Source of the DNA: Streptomyces brasiliensis
Lineage (GTDB): Bacteria > Actinomycetota > Actinomycetes > Streptomycetales > Streptomycetaceae
Reading direction: 5' to 3'
NCBI RefSeq assembly: GCF_014647875.1
Contig: NZ_BMQA01000062.1
Span: 1-36,096, forward strand
Length of the DNA: 36,096 nucleotides
Below the pieces are notes generated by a model, which did not search any database, was not told the DNA's origin, and saw nothing but the letters and a program-made list of their open reading frames with translations. The position numbers and the translations under genes are program-made. Of the stretch, positions 1-7,513 are shown one piece after another. How positions within the stretch are numbered: position 1 is the stretch's first letter; every line of letters starts with the position of its first letter.

Positions 1-141
1 GATCTGGATCAAAGACCTCGCTCAGACCACCACTTGATCACGATTCAATACGCGCCCTAAGCCGAGATCCACCGATGAGTTCCGCCGGCTGGGACCGTCT
101 ACCAGGACGTACGCCGTTGAGCCACCGACTGGAGACCCACC

Positions 142-612
142 ATGACCAATCCCGCATACCCCGGCCGCATGCTGTTCGTGAACATCCCCGTAGCGGACCT
201 CGAGCGCAGCAAGGCGTTCTTCGCTGAGCTCGGGTTCAGCTTCAACCCGATGTTCACCGACGAGACCGCCGCCTGCATGCTGGTCGGCGAGCACGCCTTC
301 GTCATGCTGCTCAGCCGCGAGAAGTTCGCGGAGTTCGCGAAACTGCCGATGGCCGATCCCACCACGCACACGCTGGCGCTGTACTGCTTCAGCGTGTCAT
401 CCCGCGATGAGGTCGATACGGTCAGCGCCGCTGCGCTCGCGGCGGGCGGCTCCGAGGCGGATGGCGCCGAGGACTACGGCTTCATGTACTCACGCAGCTT
501 CTTCGACCTGGACGGCCACGGCTGGCAGGTCATGTGGATGGACCCGTCGGCGGCGGAGCAGGGCCCCGAGGCGTTCGCTGCCTCCACGCAGGAAGCCGAC
601 GGCCCGGCCTGA
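142..612 (+). CDS. VOC (glyoxalase/bleomycin-resistance fold) family protein
   Basis: A 156-residue protein starting at an ATG preceded by a GGAGACC stretch about 8 bases upstream. The N-terminus (FVNIPVADLERSKAFFAELGF) and the later segment FFDLDGHGWQVMW are the two hallmark beta-alpha-beta-beta-beta edges of the vicinal oxygen chelate fold, so it is a single two-module VOC protein of usual length. Family members are metal-dependent lyases, dioxygenases or drug-binding proteins; the substrate cannot be told from sequence. It is monocistronic here, followed by a regulator pseudogene on the other strand. Family call is firm, function unknown. Confidence 0.88.
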   Translation: MTNPAYPGRMLFVNIPVADLERSKAFFAELGFSFNPMFTDETAACMLVGEHAFVMLLSREKFAEFAKLPMADPTTHTLALYCFSVSSRDEVDTVSAAALAAGGSEADGAEDYGFMYSRSFFDLDGHGWQVMWMDPSAAEQGPEAFAASTQEADGPA

Positions 613-802
613 CCCACCGCCGCGTTCCGTACGTGCGCCGTCGTCGTGCGGTACGGGCAGCAGCGAGCCGCTTCGGCACAATCATCGGGCAGGTAGTCGT
701 GGTCGTAGGCCTTGTCTACGACCACGACGCAGGTGGCCGCTGGAGGTCCCTTGGCAGCAATCTCGAATCCGGAGAGTTCGGCCACGTGAACACCTGGGCG
801 GT
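613..802. other. Gap without a recognised gene
   Basis: The 190 bases between the VOC gene and the 3' end of the broken XRE regulator hold no gene I can name. The minus strand has an open stretch with a protein-like run (VVVVDKAYDHDYLPDDCAEA), but it has no supported start and I do not recognise the family. Confidence 0.4.
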
Positions 803-1669
803 TCACCCAGCCGCGCGGGTGTCGGGCCGTATGACGGGGGCCGCGTTCCAGCTGGCCAGGAGCGGCAGGACGCGGGCGGTGGGGGAGTCGGGCTCGGTCG
901 TGTAGACGACGAGCCGCTGGTCCGGCTCGTGGGGCGCACAGACGATCTCGATATTGAACGACATCGGGCCGGCGGCAGGGTGCTGGATGCGTTTGGTCAC
1001 GGACGCGTAGTCGCGGACGGCGTGGTCGTCCCACCACCGGGCGACGTCGGGGTCGGTGGTGCGCAACTCGTCGACGAGCGCTGTGAGCCGGTTGTCCTAG
1101 GGGCGGCGGGCGATCTCCCGGCGCATCGTGGCGACGGTGGCCGAGGCGAAGTCCGCCCAGTTCAGGATCCGCTCACGGGCGACCGGATCCTGGAACATGA
1201 AGCGGACGAACGATGACCCCGGTTCCAGCGGACGGCCCAGCACCTCCGTGAGCAGGGCGTTGCGGGCCAGGACCTCCCCGCGGTGGCCGAGGAGCAGCAC
1301 CGGGACATGATCGAGGTTGTGCATCAGTCGCAGAAGGCCGGGATCCGGGCGCTGGAGGGCGTGCGAGGTCGCGGCGCGGTGCCGCGTGGTGGGCGCGGCA
1401 AGGTCCCGCAGATGCGCGCGCTCGACCTCGTCCAGGCGCAGTGCCCGGGCCAGTGCGTCGAGCACTTCGGTGGAGATGTTGGCTTGGCGTCCCTGTTCGA
1501 GCCGGCTGTAGTAGTCCGGGCTCAGACCGGCCAGCACGGCCAGCTCCTCCCGCCGCAGCCCCGGCACCCGTCGGGCCCCGGGGAATGCCTCGATGCCGGC
1601 CTGGGAGGGCGTGAGGCGGTCTCGCCGGGAGCGCAGGAACACCCCGAGCGCGGCGCGGTCGCGTGACAT
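803..1669 (-). pseudogene. XRE/MmyB-like regulator broken by an in-frame amber codon
   Basis: From the ATG at 1669 the frame gives an N-terminal helix-turn-helix (RREELAVLAGLSPDYYSRLEQ, positions about 45-65) followed by the MmyB-like ligand-binding region (HNLDHVPVLLLGHRGEVLARN). A TAG codon at 1097-1099 stops translation after REIARRP at residue 190. The same frame resumes at once with DNRLTALVDELRTTDPDVAR and continues to a natural stop at 803-805, so the complete gene is present with one nonsense codon. Such regulators commonly sit divergent to an SDR, as here, and control it. It could be a true pseudogene, a sequencing error, or a truncated but DNA-binding product. Confidence 0.82.
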
Positions 1670-1771
1670 GGCTCCAGGGTAGGCGGCGCATCGGCCCCCT
1701 GGGTGGTCCTGGCATGCCCAGGTTCGTCCTGACCTGGCCCGATACCAGCGGGCCGCCCTAGAAAGGGATCC
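1670..1771. promoter_or_regulatory. Divergent promoter region, XRE regulator / SDR
   Basis: This 102-base gap separates the divergently read regulator pseudogene and SDR and must hold both promoters. The SDR start at 1772 is preceded by AGAAAGGGATCC, which supplies an AAAGG ribosome-binding site. No confident -10/-35 pair or operator palindrome was picked out by eye. Confidence 0.5.
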
Positions 1772-2572
1772 ATGACTTCCCTTCACACGAACATCAGCAC
1801 TCCCGCAGCCGCCGGCGCGCGACTGTCCGGCCGTACCGCTGTGATCACCGGCTCGACCAGCGGGATCGGTGCGTCGATAGCCCGCATACTGGCCGGCGAA
1901 GGCGCACACGTCGTCGTCAGCGGCCGGCAGGCAACCCGCGGAAAGAGCGTCGTCGAGGAGATCCGGCAGGCCGGTGGCAGCGCGGACTTCGTCCCGGCGG
2001 ACCTGGCAGGAAGCTACGAGCAGCTGCGCGCCTTCGCGGCACAGGCCACCGACGTGCTCGGGGGACGGGTCGACATCCTGGTCAACAACGCGGGCATCTA
2101 TCCGGCGACGCGGACCGAGGACCTGTCGGACGCGGACCTCGACGCCATGCTGTCCCTCAACATCCGAGCCCCCCACGTCCTGGTCGCGGCGATGGCGCCG
2201 GCCATGGCCGAGCAGGGCAGCGGCGTCATCGTCAATATCGGCTCCTGGATGGCCCGGGTCGGCAGCCCCTACGCGGCGATGTACACCGCTACCAAGGCTG
2301 CGGACGAGCAGCTCACCCGCAGCTGGGCCGCGGAGTACGGAGCGCGGGGCGTGCGAGTGAACACCGTCGCGCCCGGGGTGACCCTCACACCCGGCAACGA
2401 GGCGGCCCGCGCAGAGCTCGACGCGCTGACGGCCGCCACACCGGCAGGCGTTGTCGTGCGGCCGGACGACATCGCCAAGGGCGTCCTGTACGTCGTCAGT
2501 GACGACGCAGCCATGGTCCATGGCATCACGCTCCGCGTAGACGGCGGGATTTCCGCCACCCGCCTGTCCTGA
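1772..2572 (+). CDS. Short-chain dehydrogenase/reductase (SDR)
   Basis: A 266-residue classical SDR. The cofactor motif TGSTSGIG lies at residues 26-33, NNAG at 105-108, and the catalytic Ser158 (NIGSW), Tyr171 and Lys175 (YTATK) are intact. An Arg at position 52 (VVSGRQ) after the second beta strand favours NADP(H). The C-terminus GITLRVDGGISATRLS is typical of the FabG-like branch. It is divergent to an MmyB-type regulator, an arrangement common in Streptomyces for stress- or xenobiotic-responsive oxidoreductases. Substrate unknown. Confidence 0.93.
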   Translation: MTSLHTNISTPAAAGARLSGRTAVITGSTSGIGASIARILAGEGAHVVVSGRQATRGKSVVEEIRQAGGSADFVPADLAGSYEQLRAFAAQATDVLGGRVDILVNNAGIYPATRTEDLSDADLDAMLSLNIRAPHVLVAAMAPAMAEQGSGVIVNIGSWMARVGSPYAAMYTATKAADEQLTRSWAAEYGARGVRVNTVAPGVTLTPGNEAARAELDALTAATPAGVVVRPDDIAKGVLYVVSDDAAMVHGITLRVDGGISATRLS

Positions 2573-2877
2573 CCGCCCCTCGAACCTGGCCAAGCGGGCC
2601 TGCCCCCACTGTCAGCGGTCGGTGCCGGGGCTTGTGTGGCGGCCTCCGTGACAGGGGCCGTGCCAGTCCAGACAGCGGGAGGGGAGTGGCACGGCCGTGA
2701 TCACAGCGAAGGGCCAGTTCGCGGGGATCAACCCTCTGAACTGGCCATTCATCGTGTGCTCCCGGCAGGATTCGAACCTGCGACACCCGCTTCAGGAGTC
2801 CGCGTGGCCGGGGCCACTGGCGGAGAGACGGGTGGCTCGGGTGACGCATCTGACGTTCCCGTGGTCGGCGGTTCGCC
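2573..2877. other. Intergenic region between convergent SDR and MFS genes
   Basis: About 300 bases with no protein gene. It holds a 10-bp inverted repeat (GGCCGTGCCA at 2656-2665 and TGGCACGGCC at 2687-2696, 21-base loop) that could terminate either convergent gene, and the tRNA-Arg fragment listed separately. Confidence 0.6.
2757..2798 (-). other. 3' fragment of tRNA-Arg(CCU), probable attachment-site copy
   Basis: On the minus strand the sequence reads from the anticodon loop CTCCTGA (anticodon CCT) through the 3' anticodon stem AGCGG, the variable region, a perfect T-arm (GCAGG, TTCGAAT, CCTGC) to the acceptor 3' strand CGGGAGCA. The 5' half is absent: bases before the loop cannot pair with AGCGG, and no D-arm or 5' acceptor strand follows. 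The break falls in the anticodon loop, where tyrosine recombinases of actinobacterial integrative elements commonly cross over. Best explanation: an attL/attR copy left by integration into a tRNA-Arg gene. No integrase is seen adjacent. Confidence 0.75.
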
Positions 2878-4272
2878 TCATGGTCCGGTTCCCTCGGGCT
2901 GCCTGGCGGCGGTGATCCGGTCGGTCGGGGGAGAAGTCCGCTCCACAGGGCTGGGCGCGCCGCCGTAGAGGAAGCGGCCGTGGGTTTCGGGGGTGAACCA
3001 CAGCCCGATGAAGGCGATGACGATGAGCATGGAGACCGCGGTGGTCGCGCCGGCCAGGCTGCCGCCGAACCACGTGGTGGCGATGGTCCCGGCGACGAGG
3101 GGGCCGGCTGCGGTGAAGAAGCGGCCGATGCTGTTGGTGACGGCCATGGCGGAGGCCCGGACCGCCGGTCCGAACAGTTCGGGGAAGAAGACGGCGTTGC
3201 CGGACAAGACGCCGAAGACCCCGAATCCCACGACCGGGAGCAGGCACACATAGGTGGTGTAGCTGTGGGCGAAGGGGTAGAGGGCGAGGATGCCGACGAT
3301 GCCGATCAACAGGCTCATCACATAGGTGCGCCGGCGCCCGATGCGGTCGGCGATGAAGCCCCAGCTGGCGTAGCCGAGCAGGCCGCCGAAGTTGAGGGCG
3401 GCGGTCGCCCAGGACACGTACGGTACGGCGGCGTCGCCGACGACGCCGTGGTCGGCGACGACGTCGCGGATGATCTGCGGGGTCCATGTCGTCACGCCCC
3501 AGAAGGCGAACAGGGCTCCGCAGCAGATCACCGTGCAGGCCACGGTGTGCCCCACGAGGGGCCGGCTGAACAACTGGTGCAGCACGAACCGGTCGTCCAC
3601 CGTCTTCGTGGCACCCGCCGCACGTTCCTGCCGACGTGCCGCACGCCGGGCCCTGACCTCGGCGGTGGTGGTCGGCTCGTGGATGTGGCGTCGTATGAAC
3701 AGAGCGAGCAGGGCGGGCACGAGCCCGAACGCGAGGGTCTGGCGCCAGCCGAGACCGCCGACGAAGTAGTAGACGAGCGCCGACAGCAGCGAGCCCATGG
3801 CGAGCCCGGACATCATCACTCCGCTGGCCCTGGCACGGTGACGGTTGTTCCACGCCTCGGCGACGAGTGCCGCGCCGACGGGCAGTTCCACGCCGGAACC
3901 GATGCCCGCGATGAAGCGCACGACCGCGAACTGCCAGTACTCGGTGACGAACACGGCCAGCGCGGTGAAGACCGAGTAGGTGAGGACGCCGATGATCAGG
4001 ACACGGACGCGGCCGATGTAGTCGGCGATCGCGCCGAAAAGGATCGCTCCGGCGGCCCACCCGGCGAGGAAGAGAGTGACGACGAGCCCGGCGTGGAAGG
4101 TCGAGGGGCGGTTCAGCAGGTCGGTGGTCGCGGGACCGGCGACCTGCGTGAAGAGGCTGGAGTCGAATCCGTCCAGGGCCCACCCGAGGGTCGTGGCGAA
4201 CAGGACGGCCCACTGGTATCTGGAGATCTCCGCGCGCCATGGACGGGCGCTGCTTGCGGGTGCGGCCATCAT
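2878..4272 (-). CDS. MFS transporter, sugar/aromatic-acid symporter type
   Basis: A 464-residue 12-helix major facilitator. The start at 4272 is chosen because AAAGGAG lies 5 bases before it; a TTG 15 bases upstream is less likely. Near the N-terminus LGWALDGFDSSLFTQVAGP matches the first helix of aromatic-acid/proton and metabolite/proton symporters. GAIADYIGRVRVL is the loop 2-3 signature, mirrored by GFIADRIGRRRTYV in the second half, and FTPETHGR ends the last helix. It lies 36 bases downstream of the crotonase gene and is probably co-transcribed with it and the aldehyde dehydrogenase stub. An organic-acid importer is the best guess. Confidence 0.9.
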   Translation of the reverse strand: MMAAPASSARPWRAEISRYQWAVLFATTLGWALDGFDSSLFTQVAGPATTDLLNRPSTFHAGLVVTLFLAGWAAGAILFGAIADYIGRVRVLIIGVLTYSVFTALAVFVTEYWQFAVVRFIAGIGSGVELPVGAALVAEAWNNRHRARASGVMMSGLAMGSLLSALVYYFVGGLGWRQTLAFGLVPALLALFIRRHIHEPTTTAEVRARRAARRQERAAGATKTVDDRFVLHQLFSRPLVGHTVACTVICCGALFAFWGVTTWTPQIIRDVVADHGVVGDAAVPYVSWATAALNFGGLLGYASWGFIADRIGRRRTYVMSLLIGIVGILALYPFAHSYTTYVCLLPVVGFGVFGVLSGNAVFFPELFGPAVRASAMAVTNSIGRFFTAAGPLVAGTIATTWFGGSLAGATTAVSMLIVIAFIGLWFTPETHGRFLYGGAPSPVERTSPPTDRITAARQPEGTGP

Positions 4273-4308
4273 TGGCTCCTTTGCCAAAGGCTGGGCGGCG
4301 TGCGGCGG

Positions 4309-5031
4309 CTACTTCCCCCGCGTGGCTTCCTCAGTGCGGCGCAGCGATCCCACGACGAGCCGGTCGATGCTCAGTTCGAGGGCCTGGAACTCGTCCAGCG
4401 ATCGGGTGGCGTGCAGCATGTCGCGGATCTCGGAGTGGACCCGGTGATCGCGGGTACGCAGCGTCGCGATCCGTTCACCGACCTCCTCGGCCAGCTCCTG
4501 CGGTCCCTCGGCCACGGCGTTGAGCAGGCCCAGTTCCACCGCACGGGCGGCCGTGATCCGTTCGCCGGTGGCGGTGAGCCAGAAGGCCTGGCGTTCGCCG
4601 ACCACCCTCGGCAGCCAGGCCAGCACCAGCGAGGGGGCCAGATTGATGCCCACCTCCGGAAACCAGAACCGCGCCTTTGCGTCGGCCACGGCCACGTCGC
4701 ACGCGGCGAACAGGCCCACACCGAATCCGGCCGCGTCACCCTGCACCTCGGCGACGGTGACCAGCGAAGTGGTGCGCAGTGCCCGCTGCAGATCCACCAG
4801 GACCCGAGTCTCGCCCCGCAGCTCGCCGGGCGTGCCGGCCGCGCGTTCCCTGCCGAGGCAGAAGACCTGGCGGGCCGCGCTGAGGCGCAGCACGTGCGCG
4901 CCGTCGGGCGGGTTCAGGAGCAGACGGGTCAGCTCGGCGCACATCTCGACGGTCAGCAGATTGTCGGGCGCCCGGTCGATCCGGACGTCGAGCACACCGT
5001 CCGAGGGGACGGAGATCTCCAGCGCGGCCAT
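4309..5031 (-). CDS. Enoyl-CoA hydratase/isomerase (crotonase) family protein
   Basis: 240 residues, usual crotonase length. The first oxyanion-hole segment is QVFCLGRE (residues 56-62). The second is VQGDAAGFGVGLFAACDVAVAD (about 97-117), followed by ARFWFPEVGINLAP with a conserved Glu126. The ATG at 5031 overlaps the TGA of the preceding aldehyde dehydrogenase stub (ATGA), which fixes the start and implies translational coupling. CoA-linked hydration, isomerisation or ring cleavage is likely, but the class cannot be read from the motifs. Because the upstream gene and its promoter are deleted, expression of this gene is doubtful. Confidence 0.88.
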   Translation of the reverse strand: MAALEISVPSDGVLDVRIDRAPDNLLTVEMCAELTRLLLNPPDGAHVLRLSAARQVFCLGRERAAGTPGELRGETRVLVDLQRALRTTSLVTVAEVQGDAAGFGVGLFAACDVAVADAKARFWFPEVGINLAPSLVLAWLPRVVGERQAFWLTATGERITAARAVELGLLNAVAEGPQELAEEVGERIATLRTRDHRVHSEIRDMLHATRSLDEFQALELSIDRLVVGSLRRTEEATRGK

Positions 5032-5287
5032 CAGTTGAGCCGCTCCGTCGCCGTGCCGCCGTACCAGTCGACGTCGTCGGGGGCGGTGCGCACCGTGATA
5101 GCGCGTACGTGGGTGAAGTCGTGGAACGACTCCCAGCCACCCTCGCGGCCGATGCCGCTGTCGCGGACACCGCCCCATGGGGACGACGGATCGAGCCGGT
5201 GGTGGTCGTTGACCCACACCATGCCCGTCTCCAGACGTGACGCGACACGGTGCGCCCGGGCCACGTCCCTGGTCCAGACCGCCACTC
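5031..5287 (-). pseudogene. Aldehyde dehydrogenase, 3' stub only
   Basis: The last 80-odd codons of an NAD(P)-dependent aldehyde dehydrogenase are present: VAVWTRDVARAHRVASRL, then GMVWVNDHHRLDPSSPWGG and DSGIGREGGWESFHDFTH, the standard C-terminal oligomerisation and substrate-edge motifs. The nucleotide-binding domain, catalytic Cys and Glu are missing. Homology stops near 5287, where the other strand turns into the 3' stub of a GntR regulator. The loss is a deletion that removed the 5' parts of two divergent genes. Confidence 0.85.
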
Positions 5288-5615
5288 GCTCATCTACACC
5301 TGCGCCGACCGCCCCCGCATGATCGACCTCGTGGAACACCTGCGTCGGCAGACCGACCGCTATCTGTACCTGCACGTCGGCGTGTTCGGCGAGCTCGATC
5401 ACCTGCACCACGAACACCGGCAGATCCTGGACGCGGCACGCGACGGCGACGCGGCCGCCACGGCGGAACTGACCCGCACCCACCTCGCCACGTCACACGA
5501 GTTCATCCTGCGCCATCTCATCGATCACGAGGCAGCACAGGCACGCGAGCACGCGCAGGGCACAGCGCACACCGCGACGGCCACAGCCCGGGCAGCGGGG
5601 GGAGCCCGCAGCTGA
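5279..5615 (+). pseudogene. GntR-family regulator, FCD-domain 3' stub
   Basis: From about 5279 the frame encodes the second half of an FCD ligand-binding domain: RHSLIYTCADRPRMIDLV, then LRRQTDRYLYLHV, then EHRQILDAARDGDAAATAELTR, ending in FILRHLIDHEAAQAR. The winged-helix DNA-binding domain and first part of FCD are absent. An ATG at 5250 lies in sequence belonging to the aldehyde dehydrogenase stub on the opposite strand, so no functional repressor can be made. The original pair was probably a divergent GntR regulator and aldehyde dehydrogenase operon. Confidence 0.8.
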
Positions 5616-5631
5616 GTACGCCGGGCGAGTG

Positions 5632-5655
5632 CGGCGGCTCCTGCCGGAGCCGCCG
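5632..5655 (+). terminator. Hairpin after the GntR stub
   Basis: A 10-bp perfect stem (CGGCGGCTCC at 5632-5641, GGAGCCGCCG at 5646-5655) with a TGCC loop, 16 bases after the GntR stop. There is no T-run, as is usual for actinobacterial terminators. Confidence 0.55.
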
Positions 5656-5850
5656 TCCTGGCCCTTCGGCAGCACCTGGTCCCAAAGACTCCTCACCGAA
5701 GTGCCGGTTCCGGGGCTGCACCGGCCCCCGAAGACGCTCCCCACGTCATGGGCGCCGCGTTGGCCGATGGCTGCGGCGTCATCGCACGCTTCGACACGCC
5801 AACCCGGTTCACGGTCACCAATTGCCGTCAAGTGCTCGAAAAGGACAGCT

Positions 5851-6111
5851 GACGGTGCAGTCGGCGTGCGTGCGGACCTCGGCCAGGGCCTTGTCGCACA
5901 GGTTGCGCCAGAGGTGCCATCGTTCGCTGACCTGCACCGCGTCGGGCAGGGACGGCGGACGGCCTCGGCGTAGGCAGCCGATCCGTCCCGGCACACGACC
6001 TCGACACCGCTGCCGTTCTCCCGCACCCAGGACTCGAGCGTCGCCGCCTCACGGCCGGGCAGGACCGCGACACGTCTGCCGGTCTCGGCATCCTGGGGGT
6101 TCCGCTCCAGT
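5851..6111 (-). pseudogene. ISL3-family transposase fragment, frameshifted
   Basis: Minus-strand translation gives RNPQDAETGRRVAVLPGREA, then LESWVRENGSGVEVVCRDGS and AYAEAVRR. After a one-base frame change it continues as LPDAVQVSERWHLWRNL and CDKALAEVRTHAD. This is the central DDE-type segment of ISL3 transposases (VVCRDGSxAYAEA and QVxERWHLWRNL). Both ends are missing and the frame is broken, so it is a dead remnant. It sits between the deletion scar and the 3' end of the catabolic operon. Confidence 0.75.
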
Positions 6112-6175
6112 TCGAACCTCGCCGCTCAACCGCATGGGCCGCGCGTCGTACCGCACACACCTCAGAGCGTGCAGC

Positions 6176-7369
6176 TCAGTCCCGAAGGTCAGCAGCGGCC
6201 TCGACCGCTTCGGCGACTGCAGGGCCGACACGCGGGTCGAACGGTGCCGGGATGATGTAGTCGGCCGCCAAGTCCTCGCCGACCAGGTCGGCCAGTGCGC
6301 GGGCAGCGGCCAGCTTCATCTCCTCGGTGATCGTGTTGGCGCGCGCATCGAAGGCGCCACGGAAGATGCCGGGGAAGGCGAGCACGTTGTTGATCTGGTT
6401 CGGGAAGTCCGAACGGCCGGTGGCGACCACCCGGGCGTGCTGATGCGCCACCTCGGGGTGGATCTCCGGGTTCGGGTTCGCCATCGCGAACACGATCGCC
6501 TCAGGTGCCATCGTCGCCACGATCTCCTCGGGCACCGTGCCACCCGAGACACCGATGAAGACATCGGCACCGGCCAGCGCCTCGGCCAGGCCACCCGTGC
6601 GGCCCGTCTTGTCAGCGGTCAGCTCAGCGATCGCCTTCTTCGACGGCGTCGACTCCGCACTGATGTCGGCCCGCGAGGACGAAACGATCCCTGTCCGGTC
6701 CAGCAGGCACAGATCACCGATGCCGTACGCCAGCAGAATCTTGGCGACCGCCACGCCCGCGGCACCCGCGCCCGAGATCACCACTCGGGCCGTGTCCGGC
6801 GCCCGGCCGGTCAGCTTCAGCGCGTTCATCAGCGCCGCCAGCGTCACGACCGCAGTGCCGTGCTGATCGTCATGGAAGACCGGGATGTTCAGGCGTTCCT
6901 TGAGCCGCTCTTCGATCTCGAAGCAGCGCGGCGCGGCGATGTCCTCCAGGTTGATGCCACCGAAGCTCGGTGACATTCGCACCACGGTCTCGACGATCTC
7001 GTCGACATCGGTGGTGTCCAGGCAGATCGGAATGGCGTCCACGCCGCCGAACTCCTTGAAGAGAACCGCCTTGCCCTCCATCACCGGCATCGCCACGGCA
7101 GGCCCGATGTCTCCTAGGCCCAGCACCGCGGTTCCGTCGGTCACCACCGCCACCGTGTTCGGCACCCAGGTGTAGTGCGCGGCCAGCGCAGGGTCCTCGT
7201 GGATGGCGCTGCACACCCGGGCAACGCCCGGCGTGTAGGCCAGTGAGAGATCGTCGCGGTTGGACACCGACGCCGTCGCGGCGATCGACATCTTCCCGCC
7301 GCGGTGCAGCTCGAAGACAGGGTCGCCGGCGTGGTGCTCGACACCGGGCAGGGGCTCGACAACGGTCAT
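6176..7369 (-). CDS. NAD(P)-dependent malic enzyme
   Basis: 397 residues, the short prokaryotic malic enzyme form. It oxidatively decarboxylates malate to pyruvate in the cytoplasm. The N-terminal domain has SLAYTPGVA (catalytic Tyr45) and MEGKAVLFKEFGG (Lys100). The divalent-metal aspartates lie in PVFHDDQHGTAVV (about 164-175), and the dinucleotide fold has VISGAGAAGVAVAK. The start at 7369 follows AAAGGACG by about 10 bases; an ATG-like start 36 bases upstream lacks support. It is the last gene of the catabolic operon and fits there as the exit from C4 acids (fumarate, malate) to pyruvate. A strong hairpin separates it from the transporter gene upstream. Confidence 0.95.
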   Translation of the reverse strand: MTVVEPLPGVEHHAGDPVFELHRGGKMSIAATASVSNRDDLSLAYTPGVARVCSAIHEDPALAAHYTWVPNTVAVVTDGTAVLGLGDIGPAVAMPVMEGKAVLFKEFGGVDAIPICLDTTDVDEIVETVVRMSPSFGGINLEDIAAPRCFEIEERLKERLNIPVFHDDQHGTAVVTLAALMNALKLTGRAPDTARVVISGAGAAGVAVAKILLAYGIGDLCLLDRTGIVSSSRADISAESTPSKKAIAELTADKTGRTGGLAEALAGADVFIGVSGGTVPEEIVATMAPEAIVFAMANPNPEIHPEVAHQHARVVATGRSDFPNQINNVLAFPGIFRGAFDARANTITEEMKLAAARALADLVGEDLAADYIIPAPFDPRVGPAVAEAVEAAADLRD

Positions 7370-7441
7370 GATGAAGCGTCCTTTGATCGGTGGTACAGCT
7401 GCCACTCAGAGCGGGGAGAGCGGAGTGCCCCGGGCATGGGA

Positions 7442-7479
7442 CGACCCGCGTGAACGGCCGCTGCCGTTCACGCGGGTCG
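7442..7479 (-). terminator. Perfect 17-bp hairpin between transporter and malic enzyme
   Basis: Bases 7442-7458 and 7463-7479 are exact reverse complements around a CGCT loop. The hairpin starts 35 bases after the transporter stop and ends about 73 bases before the malic enzyme start. It can act as a partial terminator, or protect the 3' end of the upstream mRNA, so that malic enzyme is made at a different level from the rest. Confidence 0.75.
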
Positions 7480-7513
7480 GTCCGGATGTGATGTGTGTTG
7501 ACGTCTTTGCGGG

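Noticed and set aside
2757..2798. A functional tRNA-Arg gene
   Set aside because: Only the anticodon loop to acceptor 3' strand is present; the D-arm, 5' anticodon stem and 5' acceptor strand are missing.
2980..5322. A 780-codon open frame on the plus strand
   Set aside because: It is antisense to the MFS and crotonase genes, is dominated by Glu/Gly/Asp/Arg low-complexity composition, and crosses the deletion junction. It is a GC-bias shadow.
5656..5850. A plus-strand coding piece ending in CRQVLEKDS before a stop at about 5849
   Set aside because: The run looks protein-like but has no start, no recognised family, and lies between a terminator-like hairpin and an IS remnant.
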